Numbered from the stretch's first letter, positions 9,222 through 18,030 are shown. The stretch is DNA of 36,719 nt from a bacterium (GCA_009926305.1 RFPC01000020.1:1-36719); one strand, 5' to 3'. Notes: a model not told the origin generated them from the letters alone. Made by a program: numbers and translations.

Positions 9222-10664
9222 ATGGATCTTCGAATTACTATCAAGCTCCTCGGCGGCCTTTTGTCTCTCCTCTCATTATTCTTGGTTATCCCTGGTGCGT
9301 ATGGAATGCTCATCGGTGAAATTGCAGGCAAGCATTTGATTCTCAGTGCTGTTGGATGTTCACTCCTCGGTGCTCTCGCTTACTTTAGCCAAAAGAGTTA
9401 TCGGGCAGAGCTCAATAATCGGACCGGAATAGCTCTCGTAAGCCTTGCCTGGTTCGGAACAGCGATAGTAGGCGCCATCCCATTCTATCTCTCCGATCCA
9501 GCCATCCATTTTCTTGATGCGCTCTTTGAGTCGACCTCTGGATTCACTGGCACTGGAGCCTCAATCTTGACTGATCTCGATGCGGTGCCGAGAAGTATCC
9601 TGCTCTGGCGCTCGATGACACAGTGGATTGGTGGCATGGGTATTGTCCTGTTCTTTATTGCTATCCTCCCTATTTTTGGACTAGGAGGGGTGCAACTGTT
9701 TCGAGCAGAGACCCCAGGGCCAAGTAAAGACAAAATTACTCCACGGGTGCGGGATACCGCGAAAATGCTCTGGGGACTCTACCTCGGCTTAACTCTTATT
9801 CTTGCATGTCTTCTCTACTTTGCGGGAATGAGCTTCTTCGATGCTATTAACCATGCAATGACGACTACTTCCACGGGAGGATTCTCTACACAATCAACAG
9901 GAATTGCCTTCTTTAATAGTCCACTTATTGAAGACATCTTAATTGTCTTTATGCTGCTATGCTCAATAAGCTTCTCTCTACACTTTCGCCTCCTACTCTC
10001 AGGGTCATTATCTGCACTCTTCTCGACAGAGGCAAAATGGTACTTAGCAATTATTGCTCTTGCAGTAACTCTCTTGACCCTCGGCTTATGGAGTAGTAGC
10101 GGGGCGTTAGTGGAGAGCTTCCGCCATGCTGCTTTCACGGTAGTCTGCACCGCTTCCTCTACTGGCTTTACCAATATCAACTATGAACATTGGTCAGCAG
10201 GACTTCAGTTTCTCCTGATTCTTTTGATGATTATGGGAGGCATGTCAGGCTCAACCTCAGGAGGACTAAAATGCATACGGATTGTCACAGCGATCAAACA
10301 ACTCTCAAAAGAACTGAAAAGAGTGGTTCATCCTCGTGCACTCTATGCGATCAAAATCAATGACCATACGGTTTCGAATGATGTGATCAATGCCATCTGG
10401 GGATTTATCTTCCTCTACATTACCGTTCTTATCGCTCTTAGCTCAATTTTATCTTTTCAAGGTCTCGATCTCATATCAGCCACTACGGCCTCAATCTCTG
10501 CTCTCTCAAATATTGGCCCCGCCCTAGGTGAACTTGGGCCATATGATAACTATGCGGCTCTGCCACTGATATCGAAAAGCGCATTCATTGGTGGAATGCT
10601 TGTTGGAAGACTCGAGTTTTACACTATTATCGTGCTGTTCACCTTTGAATTCTGGAGAAAATAG
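9222..10664 (+). CDS. trkH: Trk system potassium uptake channel subunit TrkH
   Basis: Integral inner-membrane K+ translocating subunit that pairs with TrkA. The 480 residues match the family (about 483). It shows the four pore-loop segments of the SKT superfamily: STSGFTGTGAS near residue 105, TTTSTGGFSTQS near 210, TASSTGFTNINYEHW near 315 and SNIGPALGELGPYDNYA near 430, each separated by hydrophobic helix pairs. The conserved QWIGGMGI segment follows the first pore loop. The gene converges on the downstream lipoprotein gene with only 7 bases between the two stops, so their 3' ends are likely to share or overlap terminators. Confidence 0.96.
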   Translation: MDLRITIKLLGGLLSLLSLFLVIPGAYGMLIGEIAGKHLILSAVGCSLLGALAYFSQKSYRAELNNRTGIALVSLAWFGTAIVGAIPFYLSDPAIHFLDALFESTSGFTGTGASILTDLDAVPRSILLWRSMTQWIGGMGIVLFFIAILPIFGLGGVQLFRAETPGPSKDKITPRVRDTAKMLWGLYLGLTLILACLLYFAGMSFFDAINHAMTTTSTGGFSTQSTGIAFFNSPLIEDILIVFMLLCSISFSLHFRLLLSGSLSALFSTEAKWYLAIIALAVTLLTLGLWSSSGALVESFRHAAFTVVCTASSTGFTNINYEHWSAGLQFLLILLMIMGGMSGSTSGGLKCIRIVTAIKQLSKELKRVVHPRALYAIKINDHTVSNDVINAIWGFIFLYITVLIALSSILSFQGLDLISATTASISALSNIGPALGELGPYDNYAALPLISKSAFIGGMLVGRLEFYTIIVLFTFEFWRK

Positions 10665-10671
10665 CCCGGAG

Positions 10672-11250
10672 CTACTCACGTGCTGCACTTACACTCGCGC
10701 TATATTTGCCCCATAGCGACATATATTCTTTTCCATTCACCGTAATCAATGATTCCACTTGACTGTCCTCAGTTACATTCCTTACTCGAGAGAGGAATTC
10801 ATCGACCACCATAAAATTGTTCGCATCACCTGATACTGAAATTGTATCCTGGGCAATTGAAATGTCCGTTACTTCTAAACCCTTTCCTTCATATGACTGC
10901 GCTATTGTGGAAATCGATTCTTTGAGAGACTGAAGAGATGCATGCGGCGAGTATCTTGCTTTCCCTTCTTCAGAATGAATATGGATATGCGGAAAAACGT
11001 TTCTCCTTCCCGCATGGTGTTGGGCGATAGCAATAGCCTCTTGTTTGTCACTCGGACGTGAAACATAACCATCGAGATAAATTCCAGATTTTCTTTGCGC
11101 TATTTTTATATCAAAAGGAGGCCTCATTCGTGATTCAACGAGCGCTCCCTCAATATCTTTTGCTTGCTTTGCAACGCATCCCGCTGAAAATAAAAACGGC
11201 AAGCATATCAAGGAATAAAGAACGCTTTGTTTTTGAATACTTCGTGACAT
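10672..11250 (-). CDS. Small lipoprotein with two BON-like segments
   Basis: 192 residues from the ATG at 11250. An upstream in-frame ATG at 11256 abuts the AGGAGG ribosome site with no gap, whereas 11250 sits 6 nt after it, so 11250 is preferred. The N-terminus has a basic and hydrophobic signal followed by FSAGC, a relaxed lipobox with Cys 25, so a lipoprotein is likely. Two weak alpha/beta repeats look like BON domains: about residues 40-75 (DIKIAQRKSGIYLDGYVSRP, then a helix) and about 120-165 (LEVTDISIAQDTISVSGDA, then a helix). BON domains occur in periplasmic and outer-membrane proteins that bind phospholipid or peptidoglycan. The gene starts 78 nt after murG on the same strand, so it may be read from the dcw transcript. 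The BON assignment rests on pattern only; function unknown. Confidence 0.75.
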   Translation of the reverse strand: MSRSIQKQSVLYSLICLPFLFSAGCVAKQAKDIEGALVESRMRPPFDIKIAQRKSGIYLDGYVSRPSDKQEAIAIAQHHAGRRNVFPHIHIHSEEGKARYSPHASLQSLKESISTIAQSYEGKGLEVTDISIAQDTISVSGDANNFMVVDEFLSRVRNVTEDSQVESLITVNGKEYMSLWGKYSASVSAARE

Positions 11251-11256
11251 CGGCAT

Positions 11257-11262
11257 CCTCCT
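11257..11262 (-). promoter_or_regulatory. Ribosome binding site that decides the lipoprotein start
   Basis: A perfect AGGAGG on the minus strand, directly adjacent to ATG 11256 and 6 nt before ATG 11250. Normal Shine-Dalgarno spacing favours the second ATG. Confidence 0.75.
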
Positions 11263-11328
11263 TTCATTCTATTACTGAAGAAGAATATGATTTTTAGGGA
11301 TAGAGAAATCGGATGCTCGACAGGTTCT

Positions 11329-12432
11329 TTACGCTTCGACTAACGACTCAATGCCATCTGCAATCCGTTCCGCGGCATTTAATGGTCTCTCAGGACCTTT
11401 TCGCTCAACCATTTGCTGATACTCCTCAGGATCCAGCAGTCTCGTTATCTGCTCAAGCAGCCGTTCTTGGAATGCATCACCTTCCTCGACAACATACGCC
11501 TTTCCCTGGGAGGAGAGAGTCTCCGCATTTCTGTGCTGATGCTGCCCCTGAGCGAATGGGAATGGTACAAATATCGCTGGTCGATTTACGGTCGCTACTT
11601 CCATTACTGTCCCGGCTCCAGCACGACACACGATCACGTCCGCCCAACGATAGGCCTCTCCTAGCTCATGAATAAAACTCTCTACTCTTGCTTCAAGTCC
11701 AACTTCTCTATAGCGATGCTTAAGTCGATCCAAGTGTTCAGGGCGGCACTGATGAAAAAGCTCAAGACTTCTTTCCCTGAGTTGCGGCGCAATCTCAAAG
11801 AAAACATCATCTATTGCTTTTGCTCCTTGAGAACCTCCAATGACGAGAAGATTCTTAATCTCTTTCGGGACTCTCTCCTCCCTCGCAACCTCCAAGACAT
11901 CATGCCGAATTGGATGTCCGGTAAAAACAATTTTTTGCTCTGGAAGATCTCTCGTCTCTGCAAAGGCCACCGAAACCTTAGTTGCAAATCGAGAAAGAAA
12001 TCGATTCGCATTACCTGCTGACAGCTCCGCTTCATGAATCCAAGAGGGAACCCCCTTCAAAGAAGCAACAAGAATCGGCAAGACTGAAGCGTATCCTCCC
12101 ACCCCGACTACCACGGTAGGACGCACTTTTGAAAAAAGGCGCAAGGTATTGAATAACGCTCCGGGAAATTTGAGCAGAAATCGAATCCAGCCCTTTAGGC
12201 CGAGATTGTTCAATCCAGATAGCGATATAGAGTGAGTAGCATACGGTGACGCACGAAAGATATCCTCCTCAAGACGACGCCCACTTCCTACAAAATGAAC
12301 TTCATATCCTCTTCTGGCTAATACGTCGGCAAGGTATCGAGCAGGCATCAGGTGTCCGCCAGAACCGCTGGCAGCAATAAGAACCCGTCGCGCCCTTGAT
12401 TCAACAGTTTCACTTTCCGCTTCTGACAGCAT
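11329..12432 (-). CDS. murG: MurG, lipid II-forming GlcNAc transferase
   Basis: Transfers GlcNAc from UDP-GlcNAc to lipid I on the cytoplasmic face of the inner membrane, giving lipid II. 367 residues, close to the family's usual 355. The N-terminal GT-B domain has the glycine loop GSGGHLMPA (residues 23-31), the second loop GVGGYASVLP and IHEAELSAGNANRF (acceptor-side histidine and glutamate). The C-terminal domain has IGGSQGA and the donor-binding CRAGAGTVMEVA and FAQGQHQHRNA. The ATG overlaps the end of ftsW by 23 nt and follows GGAGG with 7 nt spacing, which indicates coupling. The usual next gene, murC, is absent; a lipoprotein gene follows instead. An N-terminal extension of about 12 acidic residues precedes the domain. 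Confidence 0.97.
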   Translation of the reverse strand: MLSEAESETVESRARRVLIAASGSGGHLMPARYLADVLARRGYEVHFVGSGRRLEEDIFRASPYATHSISLSGLNNLGLKGWIRFLLKFPGALFNTLRLFSKVRPTVVVGVGGYASVLPILVASLKGVPSWIHEAELSAGNANRFLSRFATKVSVAFAETRDLPEQKIVFTGHPIRHDVLEVAREERVPKEIKNLLVIGGSQGAKAIDDVFFEIAPQLRERSLELFHQCRPEHLDRLKHRYREVGLEARVESFIHELGEAYRWADVIVCRAGAGTVMEVATVNRPAIFVPFPFAQGQHQHRNAETLSSQGKAYVVEEGDAFQERLLEQITRLLDPEEYQQMVERKGPERPLNAAERIADGIESLVEA

Positions 12433-13597
12433 TGCTAGGCCTCCGAGCGAGCACTAAGAGGATTCCAACTCCCAATAGACTCACAACCGTACTTGTTCCA
12501 CCATAACTGAGAAAAGGCAAGGCTAAGCCCTTGGTGGGTAATAAACCAAGTACAACCCCCATGTTCAGCAAGGCTGGAGCAACAATGAAAAGGGTTACCC
12601 CTATTCCGAGTGTAAAGGCAAACGTATCATGCGTAAGTCGAAGTGAGATCTTTAGCCCCCGCCACAGAAAGAGGCCAAACAGGAGAAGGACACAAGTGCT
12701 ACCGATAAACCCAAGTTCCTCGGCAACCACTGCAAAGATAAAATCAGTGTGAGCAGCTGGAAGAAAAAACAACTTCTGTTGACTCGCACCAAGACCTACC
12801 CCCGAAAGTTGACCACTTCCGACCGCTATTAGGGATTGGATCAGCTGGTAGCCCTTTCCAGATGCATCTGCCATCGGCTCAAGGAAGGAAAGCAATCGTC
12901 GAACCCGATAAGGGCTGGTAAGTACCAAAGTTAATAATGCGAGGCCACAAAATGCTCCTGAGATAGCAAGATGGCGGAAGCGGACTCCCGCACACAACGC
13001 CATGGCAAATGTAATTAAGAGAGTAAGCGCAGTACTCCCAAAATCTGGTTGCAGTAGATAAAGAAATGCAATAACACCCACGAGCAGAAGTGGCTTAAGA
13101 ATACCCTGTGAAAATATATGTAATCGGGCTTCTCTGCGAGCAAAGTACCCCGCCATGAATACAACAAATCCTAACTTCACCACCTCCCCCGGCTGAAACC
13201 GCAGTCCGAGCAGATTGACCCAGCGCACAGCTCCTCCAGCCTTAACACCAATAGCGGGGACCAATGGCAACAGCAAGAGAATGATGGATGCAGGAAGCAA
13301 TAAGGGAGAGAGTCGTCGAATGAGGGACAACTTCAGACGCGAAATTGCTACAACTCCAACACAACCGATAAGTGCCGCAATCCCCTGTCGCCGCAGATAG
13401 TAATATTCGTCTCCAAACTTCTCCTGAGCAAGCACTCCAGACGTTGAATACAGCATGAGGAGACCAAATGCCATCAGTAAGAGCGTGACGATGACGAGCG
13501 GCACATCGGAAAAGAACGGTGGTGCAAGGCGTTGTTCCCGAGAACGTTCAGGACGCTCGGTTATTACATCGAGGATTGATAACTGCTGTGAAGACAT
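12410..13597 (-). CDS. ftsW: FtsW, SEDS-family peptidoglycan polymerase of the divisome
   Basis: Septal peptidoglycan glycosyltransferase that works with the transpeptidase FtsI. 395 residues with about ten hydrophobic helices. It carries the SEDS signature GLALPFLSYGGTS near the C-terminus, the AEELGFIG segment and a family-typical Gly-rich loop (GVGLGASQQKLFFLPAAHTDFIF). A cytoplasmic N-terminus of about 30 residues precedes the first helix. Its start lies 70 nt after the flagellin stop and its end overlaps murG. A murD gene normally lies just upstream in this cluster, but here a flagellin does. The ribosome site (AAGGT right before the ATG) is weak. Confidence 0.96.
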   Translation of the reverse strand: MSSQQLSILDVITERPERSREQRLAPPFFSDVPLVIVTLLLMAFGLLMLYSTSGVLAQEKFGDEYYYLRRQGIAALIGCVGVVAISRLKLSLIRRLSPLLLPASIILLLLPLVPAIGVKAGGAVRWVNLLGLRFQPGEVVKLGFVVFMAGYFARREARLHIFSQGILKPLLLVGVIAFLYLLQPDFGSTALTLLITFAMALCAGVRFRHLAISGAFCGLALLTLVLTSPYRVRRLLSFLEPMADASGKGYQLIQSLIAVGSGQLSGVGLGASQQKLFFLPAAHTDFIFAVVAEELGFIGSTCVLLLFGLFLWRGLKISLRLTHDTFAFTLGIGVTLFIVAPALLNMGVVLGLLPTKGLALPFLSYGGTSTVVSLLGVGILLVLARRPSNAVRSGK

Positions 13598-13667
13598 ACC
13601 TTGTATCTTCGCGGATTCTCGCCATTGGCACCAGATACGTATTCGCTGAAGAAGCCATGAAAAGAGC

Positions 13668-15518
13668 TTATATGGAAAGAAGCCTCAACAAGAGAGAGGG
13701 CTGTGCATTTGCTTGAGCAAGAGTCGCTACAGCAGCTTGTTGGAGAATTTGGATCCTTACAAGCTCTGCTGCCTCAGAAGCAACATCCACATCTCGAATA
13801 CGTGATTCTGCTGCTAAAATCTCATCCCGCTGTAAAGCGATTGTGTTCTCTGCGTATGACATCCGAGAAAGCGACGCTCCTAGCTGGCCCCGAAGAGCAC
13901 CGACTCCAGCGAGATTCGATGACAATCTATCAACCCCCTCCCGAGCAGCCTCAGCCGAGGTTACTTGAATCGACCCAAGCCCAGCTACCATACGCCGTAT
14001 ATCAGAAATGCCAGCAGAGATGGTTCCAGAGGTCCCATATCCAACCTGAAAGACATGATTCTTCTCATCTGGGGTTAGGGAGTATTGATGAAGATCTCCA
14101 CCAGAATCAGTAGCAAAAGCGGTCTTTCCATCCGCGCTCAGATGAATGTTATTAAGGGTCCCGTGATTGCCGTCCGTCAGCTGGACTACTCGATTTGTAA
14201 TTCGATCGAATTGAAAGAACTCTGTGCTGCCGTCACTGTTTTCGCCAGTAAAATCGCTTGTACTGGAAAAGTTTACCATTGTTCCGTCCAGCGAAAGTGC
14301 AACATTTTGAATTAACTTCGTTTCCTCAAAATTCGTAAGCTGCGTCGTAGCACCTGAACTAATATCAACTTCAAATATTTGTCGGAGGGAATTTCCGTTT
14401 CCAACAAGATCTGAGGTTGAAGTAACGAGGAGCTTTCCATCATCGGTGAGTCCTCTTGCTGTCATCGAATTATCGGAGAATAACACGGAAGACTCCATTC
14501 CCGTCTCGCTTATCTGGACCGAGATAAACTTCCCTGCAGCATTCGAGAATGCTCCTTTGGTTCCATCTGGAGATATGAAGAAATTACTTATAGTACCGGA
14601 AAACTCTTCTCCATTTGTCCAGATTTTTCCCGTTGCTACATCCAGAGCATACAGCCCTGGGTTTGTTGTTGAAGAACCAGTAGCATCATCTTTTGTTCCG
14701 CCGTTCACATATTCGGAACGAGCAAGAAAAAATACTGTCGAACCATCGGCGCTGATTTTTGCCTTTGACTGGTCGGCAGTATTTGAGGAGTTTGTTAACT
14801 GCTGTTCCTGTCCTGTAGCAAAATCATACAGAAACATATCTTCACCAGAGGCATGCTCGAGCGAAAGCACAACCTTGTCATCAACCGTATATCCCTTAAC
14901 AGAAACACTGTTAATGAACGCCCCTCCCATCCAACCAGATAGCACTCCCGAGTTGAGGGTTAATGAGTCGCCCTCTACAGAATCATAGAAAGAAATTTCA
15001 TTTGCCGGAGGAATTCCTGAATAATATGCGAGATATCTTCCACGAACATCAACGCTACTAGACGTAGATGACGATTCAACGAGCGTTCGACCTCCTGAAT
15101 TTGGGCTTCGGTCAAAGATCTGCATCCCGTTAAACTTTGAACTACTGGTGATTCGACGAATCTCTTGATCAAGAGCATTGATCTCTTCCTGCATTGAGAT
15201 CCGCTGCTGCTTACTGAACGTGCCATTGGCTCCTTGTTGGGCCAATTCCTGCATGCGAGCGGTCAGGTTTGTAACTTGTTCAAGCGTTGAGTCTGCGATG
15301 CTTACAAATGATGTGGCATCTGAAACATTTCTACGGGCCTGGGAAAAGACTCGAGCGCGAGAGCTTAAGCTATCTGCTATCGCACGTCCTGCCGAATCAT
15401 TTTGTAATCTTTGACCACTCGAAAGTCGCTCTGATACCCGCATGAGCTCGTTCATCGTGCCACCAAGAATCCGAACCGCTCGGAGGGAAGCAATATTTGT
15501 CTGGAGCGAAAAAACCAT
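13668..15518 (-). CDS. Flagellin with a TolB/PD40-like beta-propeller insert
   Basis: 616 residues. The N-terminal D0/D1 region (1-140) has the classic pattern: NIASLRAVRILG, RLSSGQRLQNDSAGRAIADSL and the long helices to KFNGMQIFDR. The C-terminal D1/D0 region (about 489-616) has FQVG, then GVDRLSSNLAGVGALRGQLGA and ends AQANAQPSLLLRLLSI, so filament assembly should be intact. Between them, residues about 158-488 contain six or seven blade-like repeats with an aromatic strand, an SxDG turn and a Tyr/Asp strand. Examples are ISADGSTVFFLARS (255-268), FISPDGTKGAFS (314-325), LTDDGKLLVTSTSD (357-370), LSLDGTMVNFSSTSD (408-422) and LSADGKTAFATDS (460-472), often ending in TGQEQQLTN or TTQLTN. This resembles the TolB/PD40 propeller of periplasmic proteins and would be displayed on the filament surface. 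It lies between mraY and ftsW, where murD is usual. The ribosome site is weak, and I see no sigma-28 or sigma-54 promoter in the 195 bases upstream. Confidence 0.93.
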   Translation of the reverse strand: MVFSLQTNIASLRAVRILGGTMNELMRVSERLSSGQRLQNDSAGRAIADSLSSRARVFSQARRNVSDATSFVSIADSTLEQVTNLTARMQELAQQGANGTFSKQQRISMQEEINALDQEIRRITSSSKFNGMQIFDRSPNSGGRTLVESSSTSSSVDVRGRYLAYYSGIPPANEISFYDSVEGDSLTLNSGVLSGWMGGAFINSVSVKGYTVDDKVVLSLEHASGEDMFLYDFATGQEQQLTNSSNTADQSKAKISADGSTVFFLARSEYVNGGTKDDATGSSTTNPGLYALDVATGKIWTNGEEFSGTISNFFISPDGTKGAFSNAAGKFISVQISETGMESSVLFSDNSMTARGLTDDGKLLVTSTSDLVGNGNSLRQIFEVDISSGATTQLTNFEETKLIQNVALSLDGTMVNFSSTSDFTGENSDGSTEFFQFDRITNRVVQLTDGNHGTLNNIHLSADGKTAFATDSGGDLHQYSLTPDEKNHVFQVGYGTSGTISAGISDIRRMVAGLGSIQVTSAEAAREGVDRLSSNLAGVGALRGQLGASLSRMSYAENTIALQRDEILAAESRIRDVDVASEAAELVRIQILQQAAVATLAQANAQPSLLLRLLSI

Positions 15519-15671
15519 CTGAACTACTCAACACCGCTTAAGAGCAACACACCCCATCCGCATCGAAAACCAACCAATGGTTCCCTGATCACTATAGGCG
15601 ACTCTTTTTGGAAAAAGGTGAAGAATCTGAGTCTCTTACCTGTCGTTAACAGACATTATTGGTGATTTTTA

Positions 15672-15686
15672 GCAGAGGATCTCTGC
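15672..15686. repeat. Inverted repeat between mraY and flagellin
   Basis: Perfect 6-bp stem GCAGAG / CTCTGC with a 3-base loop, 28 nt after the mraY stop in transcription order. On the minus strand it is followed by TAAAAATCA, not a T-run, so it is not a standard intrinsic terminator. The rest of the 195-base gap (15519-15713) shows no gene. Confidence 0.45.
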
Positions 15687-15713
15687 ATTCATACCAGAAG
15701 TGCTTAGCAGATT

Positions 15714-16778
15714 TTACCGCAGCTTTAGTGTTGAAAGCGAAATAATAGCGAGCACGATTGAGATAATCCAAAAGCGTACAATGATTTTTGGCTCTGCCCA
15801 ACCTTTGAGCTCAAAGTGATGATGTATCGGCGCCATTCGAAAAACGCGTTTTCCAGTAAGCTTAAAAGAATACACTTGAAGGATTACTGAAAGTGCCTCA
15901 ATCACAAAAATTCCACCTGAGATAACCAGTAACATCTCTTGCTTTACCAAGACCGCAATGGTTCCAAGCACGCCACCTAAACTCAGAGCACCGATGTCTC
16001 CCATAAACACTTGGGCTGGGAAGGTGTTATACCACAGAAATCCAAGCCCACCTGCAATGACAGAAGCGAGAATAATAGCAAGCTCGCCTACTCCCGGAAC
16101 GCCCATAATCCCAAGATAACTTGAGAACTCCGCGTGTCCAGTAATGTATGCAAATGCTGCATAGGCCGTAGCTACCGTCATAATGGGGCCGATGGCTAAT
16201 CCGTCTAACCCATCCGTCAAATTCACTGCATTAGAGCAACCAACCACCACAAGCATCACAAAGGGTATAAACCAGATACCGAGATCAAAAAATAAATCTT
16301 TAAAGAACGGAACCGTAAGTCCTGAGGGAAAGTCGGTTACGTAGAGGATAGTTCCAAGCGTTAGAGCAACACCAAACTGCCACGCCAACTTCATTCTACC
16401 ACTAATGCCACCAGAGTCCTGCTGTGTAACCTTTTTCCAGTCGTCAAGAAACCCAAGACCCGCATAAGCGAGCATCACCACCAGCACCATCCAAACAAAC
16501 TTATTGGTAAGATCATTAAATAAAAGGGCAGAAAGCATCATCCCCACTATGACCACGAGCCCTCCCATAGTAGGAGTTCCCTGTTTACTGAAATGGTCTT
16601 TTGGCCCTTCCTGACGAATCGGCTGACCTTTGATTCCTATTTGTCGTAGACGTGAAATAAATATCGGCTGAAAAATGAGAACAAACGTAAATGTAAAAAT
16701 AAACGCTAGCGCAGCGCGAAATGTCAGATAGCGAAAGATGTTGATCTCAAAAAGCGAGTGTAAAACATGATAGAACAT
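15714..16778 (-). CDS. mraY: MraY, phospho-MurNAc-pentapeptide translocase
   Basis: Inner-membrane enzyme that transfers phospho-MurNAc-pentapeptide to undecaprenyl phosphate to make lipid I. 354 residues with about ten membrane helices. Visible hallmarks are GFLDDWKKVTQ (the DDxxK magnesium site), NLTDGLDGLAIGP, VFMGDIGALSLGG and the C-terminal PIHHHFELKGW. All are intact. The ATG overlaps the stop of the murF-like gene (TAATG) and a ribosome site AAGGTGAG lies about 9 nt upstream, which suggests tight translational coupling. The next gene in the transcript direction is the flagellin, 195 nt away. Confidence 0.97.
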   Translation of the reverse strand: MFYHVLHSLFEINIFRYLTFRAALAFIFTFTFVLIFQPIFISRLRQIGIKGQPIRQEGPKDHFSKQGTPTMGGLVVIVGMMLSALLFNDLTNKFVWMVLVVMLAYAGLGFLDDWKKVTQQDSGGISGRMKLAWQFGVALTLGTILYVTDFPSGLTVPFFKDLFFDLGIWFIPFVMLVVVGCSNAVNLTDGLDGLAIGPIMTVATAYAAFAYITGHAEFSSYLGIMGVPGVGELAIILASVIAGGLGFLWYNTFPAQVFMGDIGALSLGGVLGTIAVLVKQEMLLVISGGIFVIEALSVILQVYSFKLTGKRVFRMAPIHHHFELKGWAEPKIIVRFWIISIVLAIISLSTLKLR

Positions 16779-18025
16779 TAGGGAGTCTCACCTTCACTGA
16801 AATTCATATTAGCAAGCGTATACAGTTCATCTCTCTTCTGAAAGAGACCTTCCGCAAGAGTATCGTCCTCAATATAGGCTATTGCGTAAAGAGGGGTTTC
16901 TTGGACTAAGGAACGAATGGCCTCGGGAATACTCTTCACCTCCGTCACCCACTTTTTCAGATCTGGAGAAGTTTCCTGATCAGGCGTTGTCCCAACGAGA
17001 TAGAGCTGAATGTCCTCCAGAAGGTTCTTTTCACTACTCTCGATAAACGGCTTGAGGGCAGCAAGACTATCAGTGATGAGGGCAAAACAGACTCCCTCAT
17101 TGTCAGATATCATCATTCTCAGCGTTTCTACATCTGGAGGGGTTTTCCGCTCAATCCACAGGTCTCCAACTTCACCCATACTCACGTGAAACCCGTATGC
17201 AGGAGGTGCAAAGAATCGGTTGCCGAGCTCTTGAAAGTTCTCCTTCGTGGCCTCCACCTGTACACGTTCTGCTATTTTTGGCAGGAATCGAAGTGCTCGC
17301 AGCAGTCGAAGGTCAGGAACAATCCACGGAGTGATTGAAAACTCGTCTGAGACGTATGCAAATTTTCCGCGATCCATATAGGCAAGCTCTTCACTAACAT
17401 CTTGGGCTGTCTCTATATACAAGACTTCCGCTGCAACATCATCTTGGTGCTCTTTGCTCGGGGCACTTCTTATTACAAGATCAGGCTCTAATTCAGAACG
17501 AAGCCTGCTCATTCCTTCCTCTAAACCAATCAGGTACCACAAACTTTCATCTTCACTATTCATCACGCAGGCAGCCATCGCATGCTCATTCTGACGATGA
17601 GTAAGAAGAGGCGAAAGATCTCTGCTCGATCGAAAGCATCCCTTCTTGAAAGACAGCAACGCACTCGCTACCACCTGTTCGAACCACCCGATGAGCGGGT
17701 CTGCTCCCTCAAGGATCACTACTGGAGAATCCATCTTTGTTCTCCACCACCGAAAGAGCTCCCAAAATGCACTGGCAGGATCCTGAACAAGAATAGAATA
17801 CTCCCTCGCCTCCTGATTTAGCTCAACGCCCTGCTGAGTTACGATCATTGAGGCCCCACGGTCGAAAGCTTGCTGTGCGGTTGCATTCAAATCGAAATAG
17901 ATTTCTCCTGAATTTAATGTATCGAGATCAACCGCTACCCCCCGAGCACCACTATTGATGTTGCCTATCTGCTGAGTAGGCGTCAGAAGAGTTGCCACTT
18001 CCTGAAAGGTTGCTCGAAAAGCCAT
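16778..18025 (-). CDS. MurF-like pseudo-ligase at the murF position
   Basis: 415 residues with an intact frame, between murE (5-nt gap) and mraY (TAATG overlap), exactly where murF lies in dcw clusters. The N-terminal third looks like MurF domain 1: VAVDLDTLNSGEIYFDL corresponds to the family's SIDSR..GDLFFAL, then RGASMIV, SAFWELFRWWR and VVILEG. At the place of the GxxGKT(T/S) ATP loop it has EGADPLIGW (106-114), with no lysine or threonine. The central region keeps a faint ligase pattern (LIGLEEGMSRLRSELEPDLVIRSAP). At the C-terminal DDSYNANP signature it has IERKTPPDVETLRMM (291-305). It is therefore a MurF relative that very probably cannot bind ATP or ligate D-Ala-D-Ala. Conservation of length, frame and coupling argues for a retained non-catalytic role, perhaps scaffolding. 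A true murF should then lie elsewhere; this is inference. Confidence 0.8.
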   Translation of the reverse strand: MAFRATFQEVATLLTPTQQIGNINSGARGVAVDLDTLNSGEIYFDLNATAQQAFDRGASMIVTQQGVELNQEAREYSILVQDPASAFWELFRWWRTKMDSPVVILEGADPLIGWFEQVVASALLSFKKGCFRSSRDLSPLLTHRQNEHAMAACVMNSEDESLWYLIGLEEGMSRLRSELEPDLVIRSAPSKEHQDDVAAEVLYIETAQDVSEELAYMDRGKFAYVSDEFSITPWIVPDLRLLRALRFLPKIAERVQVEATKENFQELGNRFFAPPAYGFHVSMGEVGDLWIERKTPPDVETLRMMISDNEGVCFALITDSLAALKPFIESSEKNLLEDIQLYLVGTTPDQETSPDLKKWVTEVKSIPEAIRSLVQETPLYAIAYIEDDTLAEGLFQKRDELYTLANMNFSEGETP

Positions 18026-18030
18026 AGAGA

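Noticed and set aside
9137-10180. Minus-strand frames antisense to trkA/trkH
   Set aside because: They overlap well-supported channel genes and show no domain of their own.
13602-13667. murD remnant between flagellin and ftsW
   Set aside because: The short translated stretch shows no Mur ligase motif and is too short to judge.
15519-15713. Sigma-28 or sigma-54 flagellin promoter
   Set aside because: No TAAA-N15-GCCGATAA or TGGC-N8-TTGC match could be found in the gap.
16778-18025. Reading the murF-like gene as a frameshifted murF
   Set aside because: The frame is open for all 415 codons and the homologous segments from N- to C-terminus are in one frame; only the motifs are changed.
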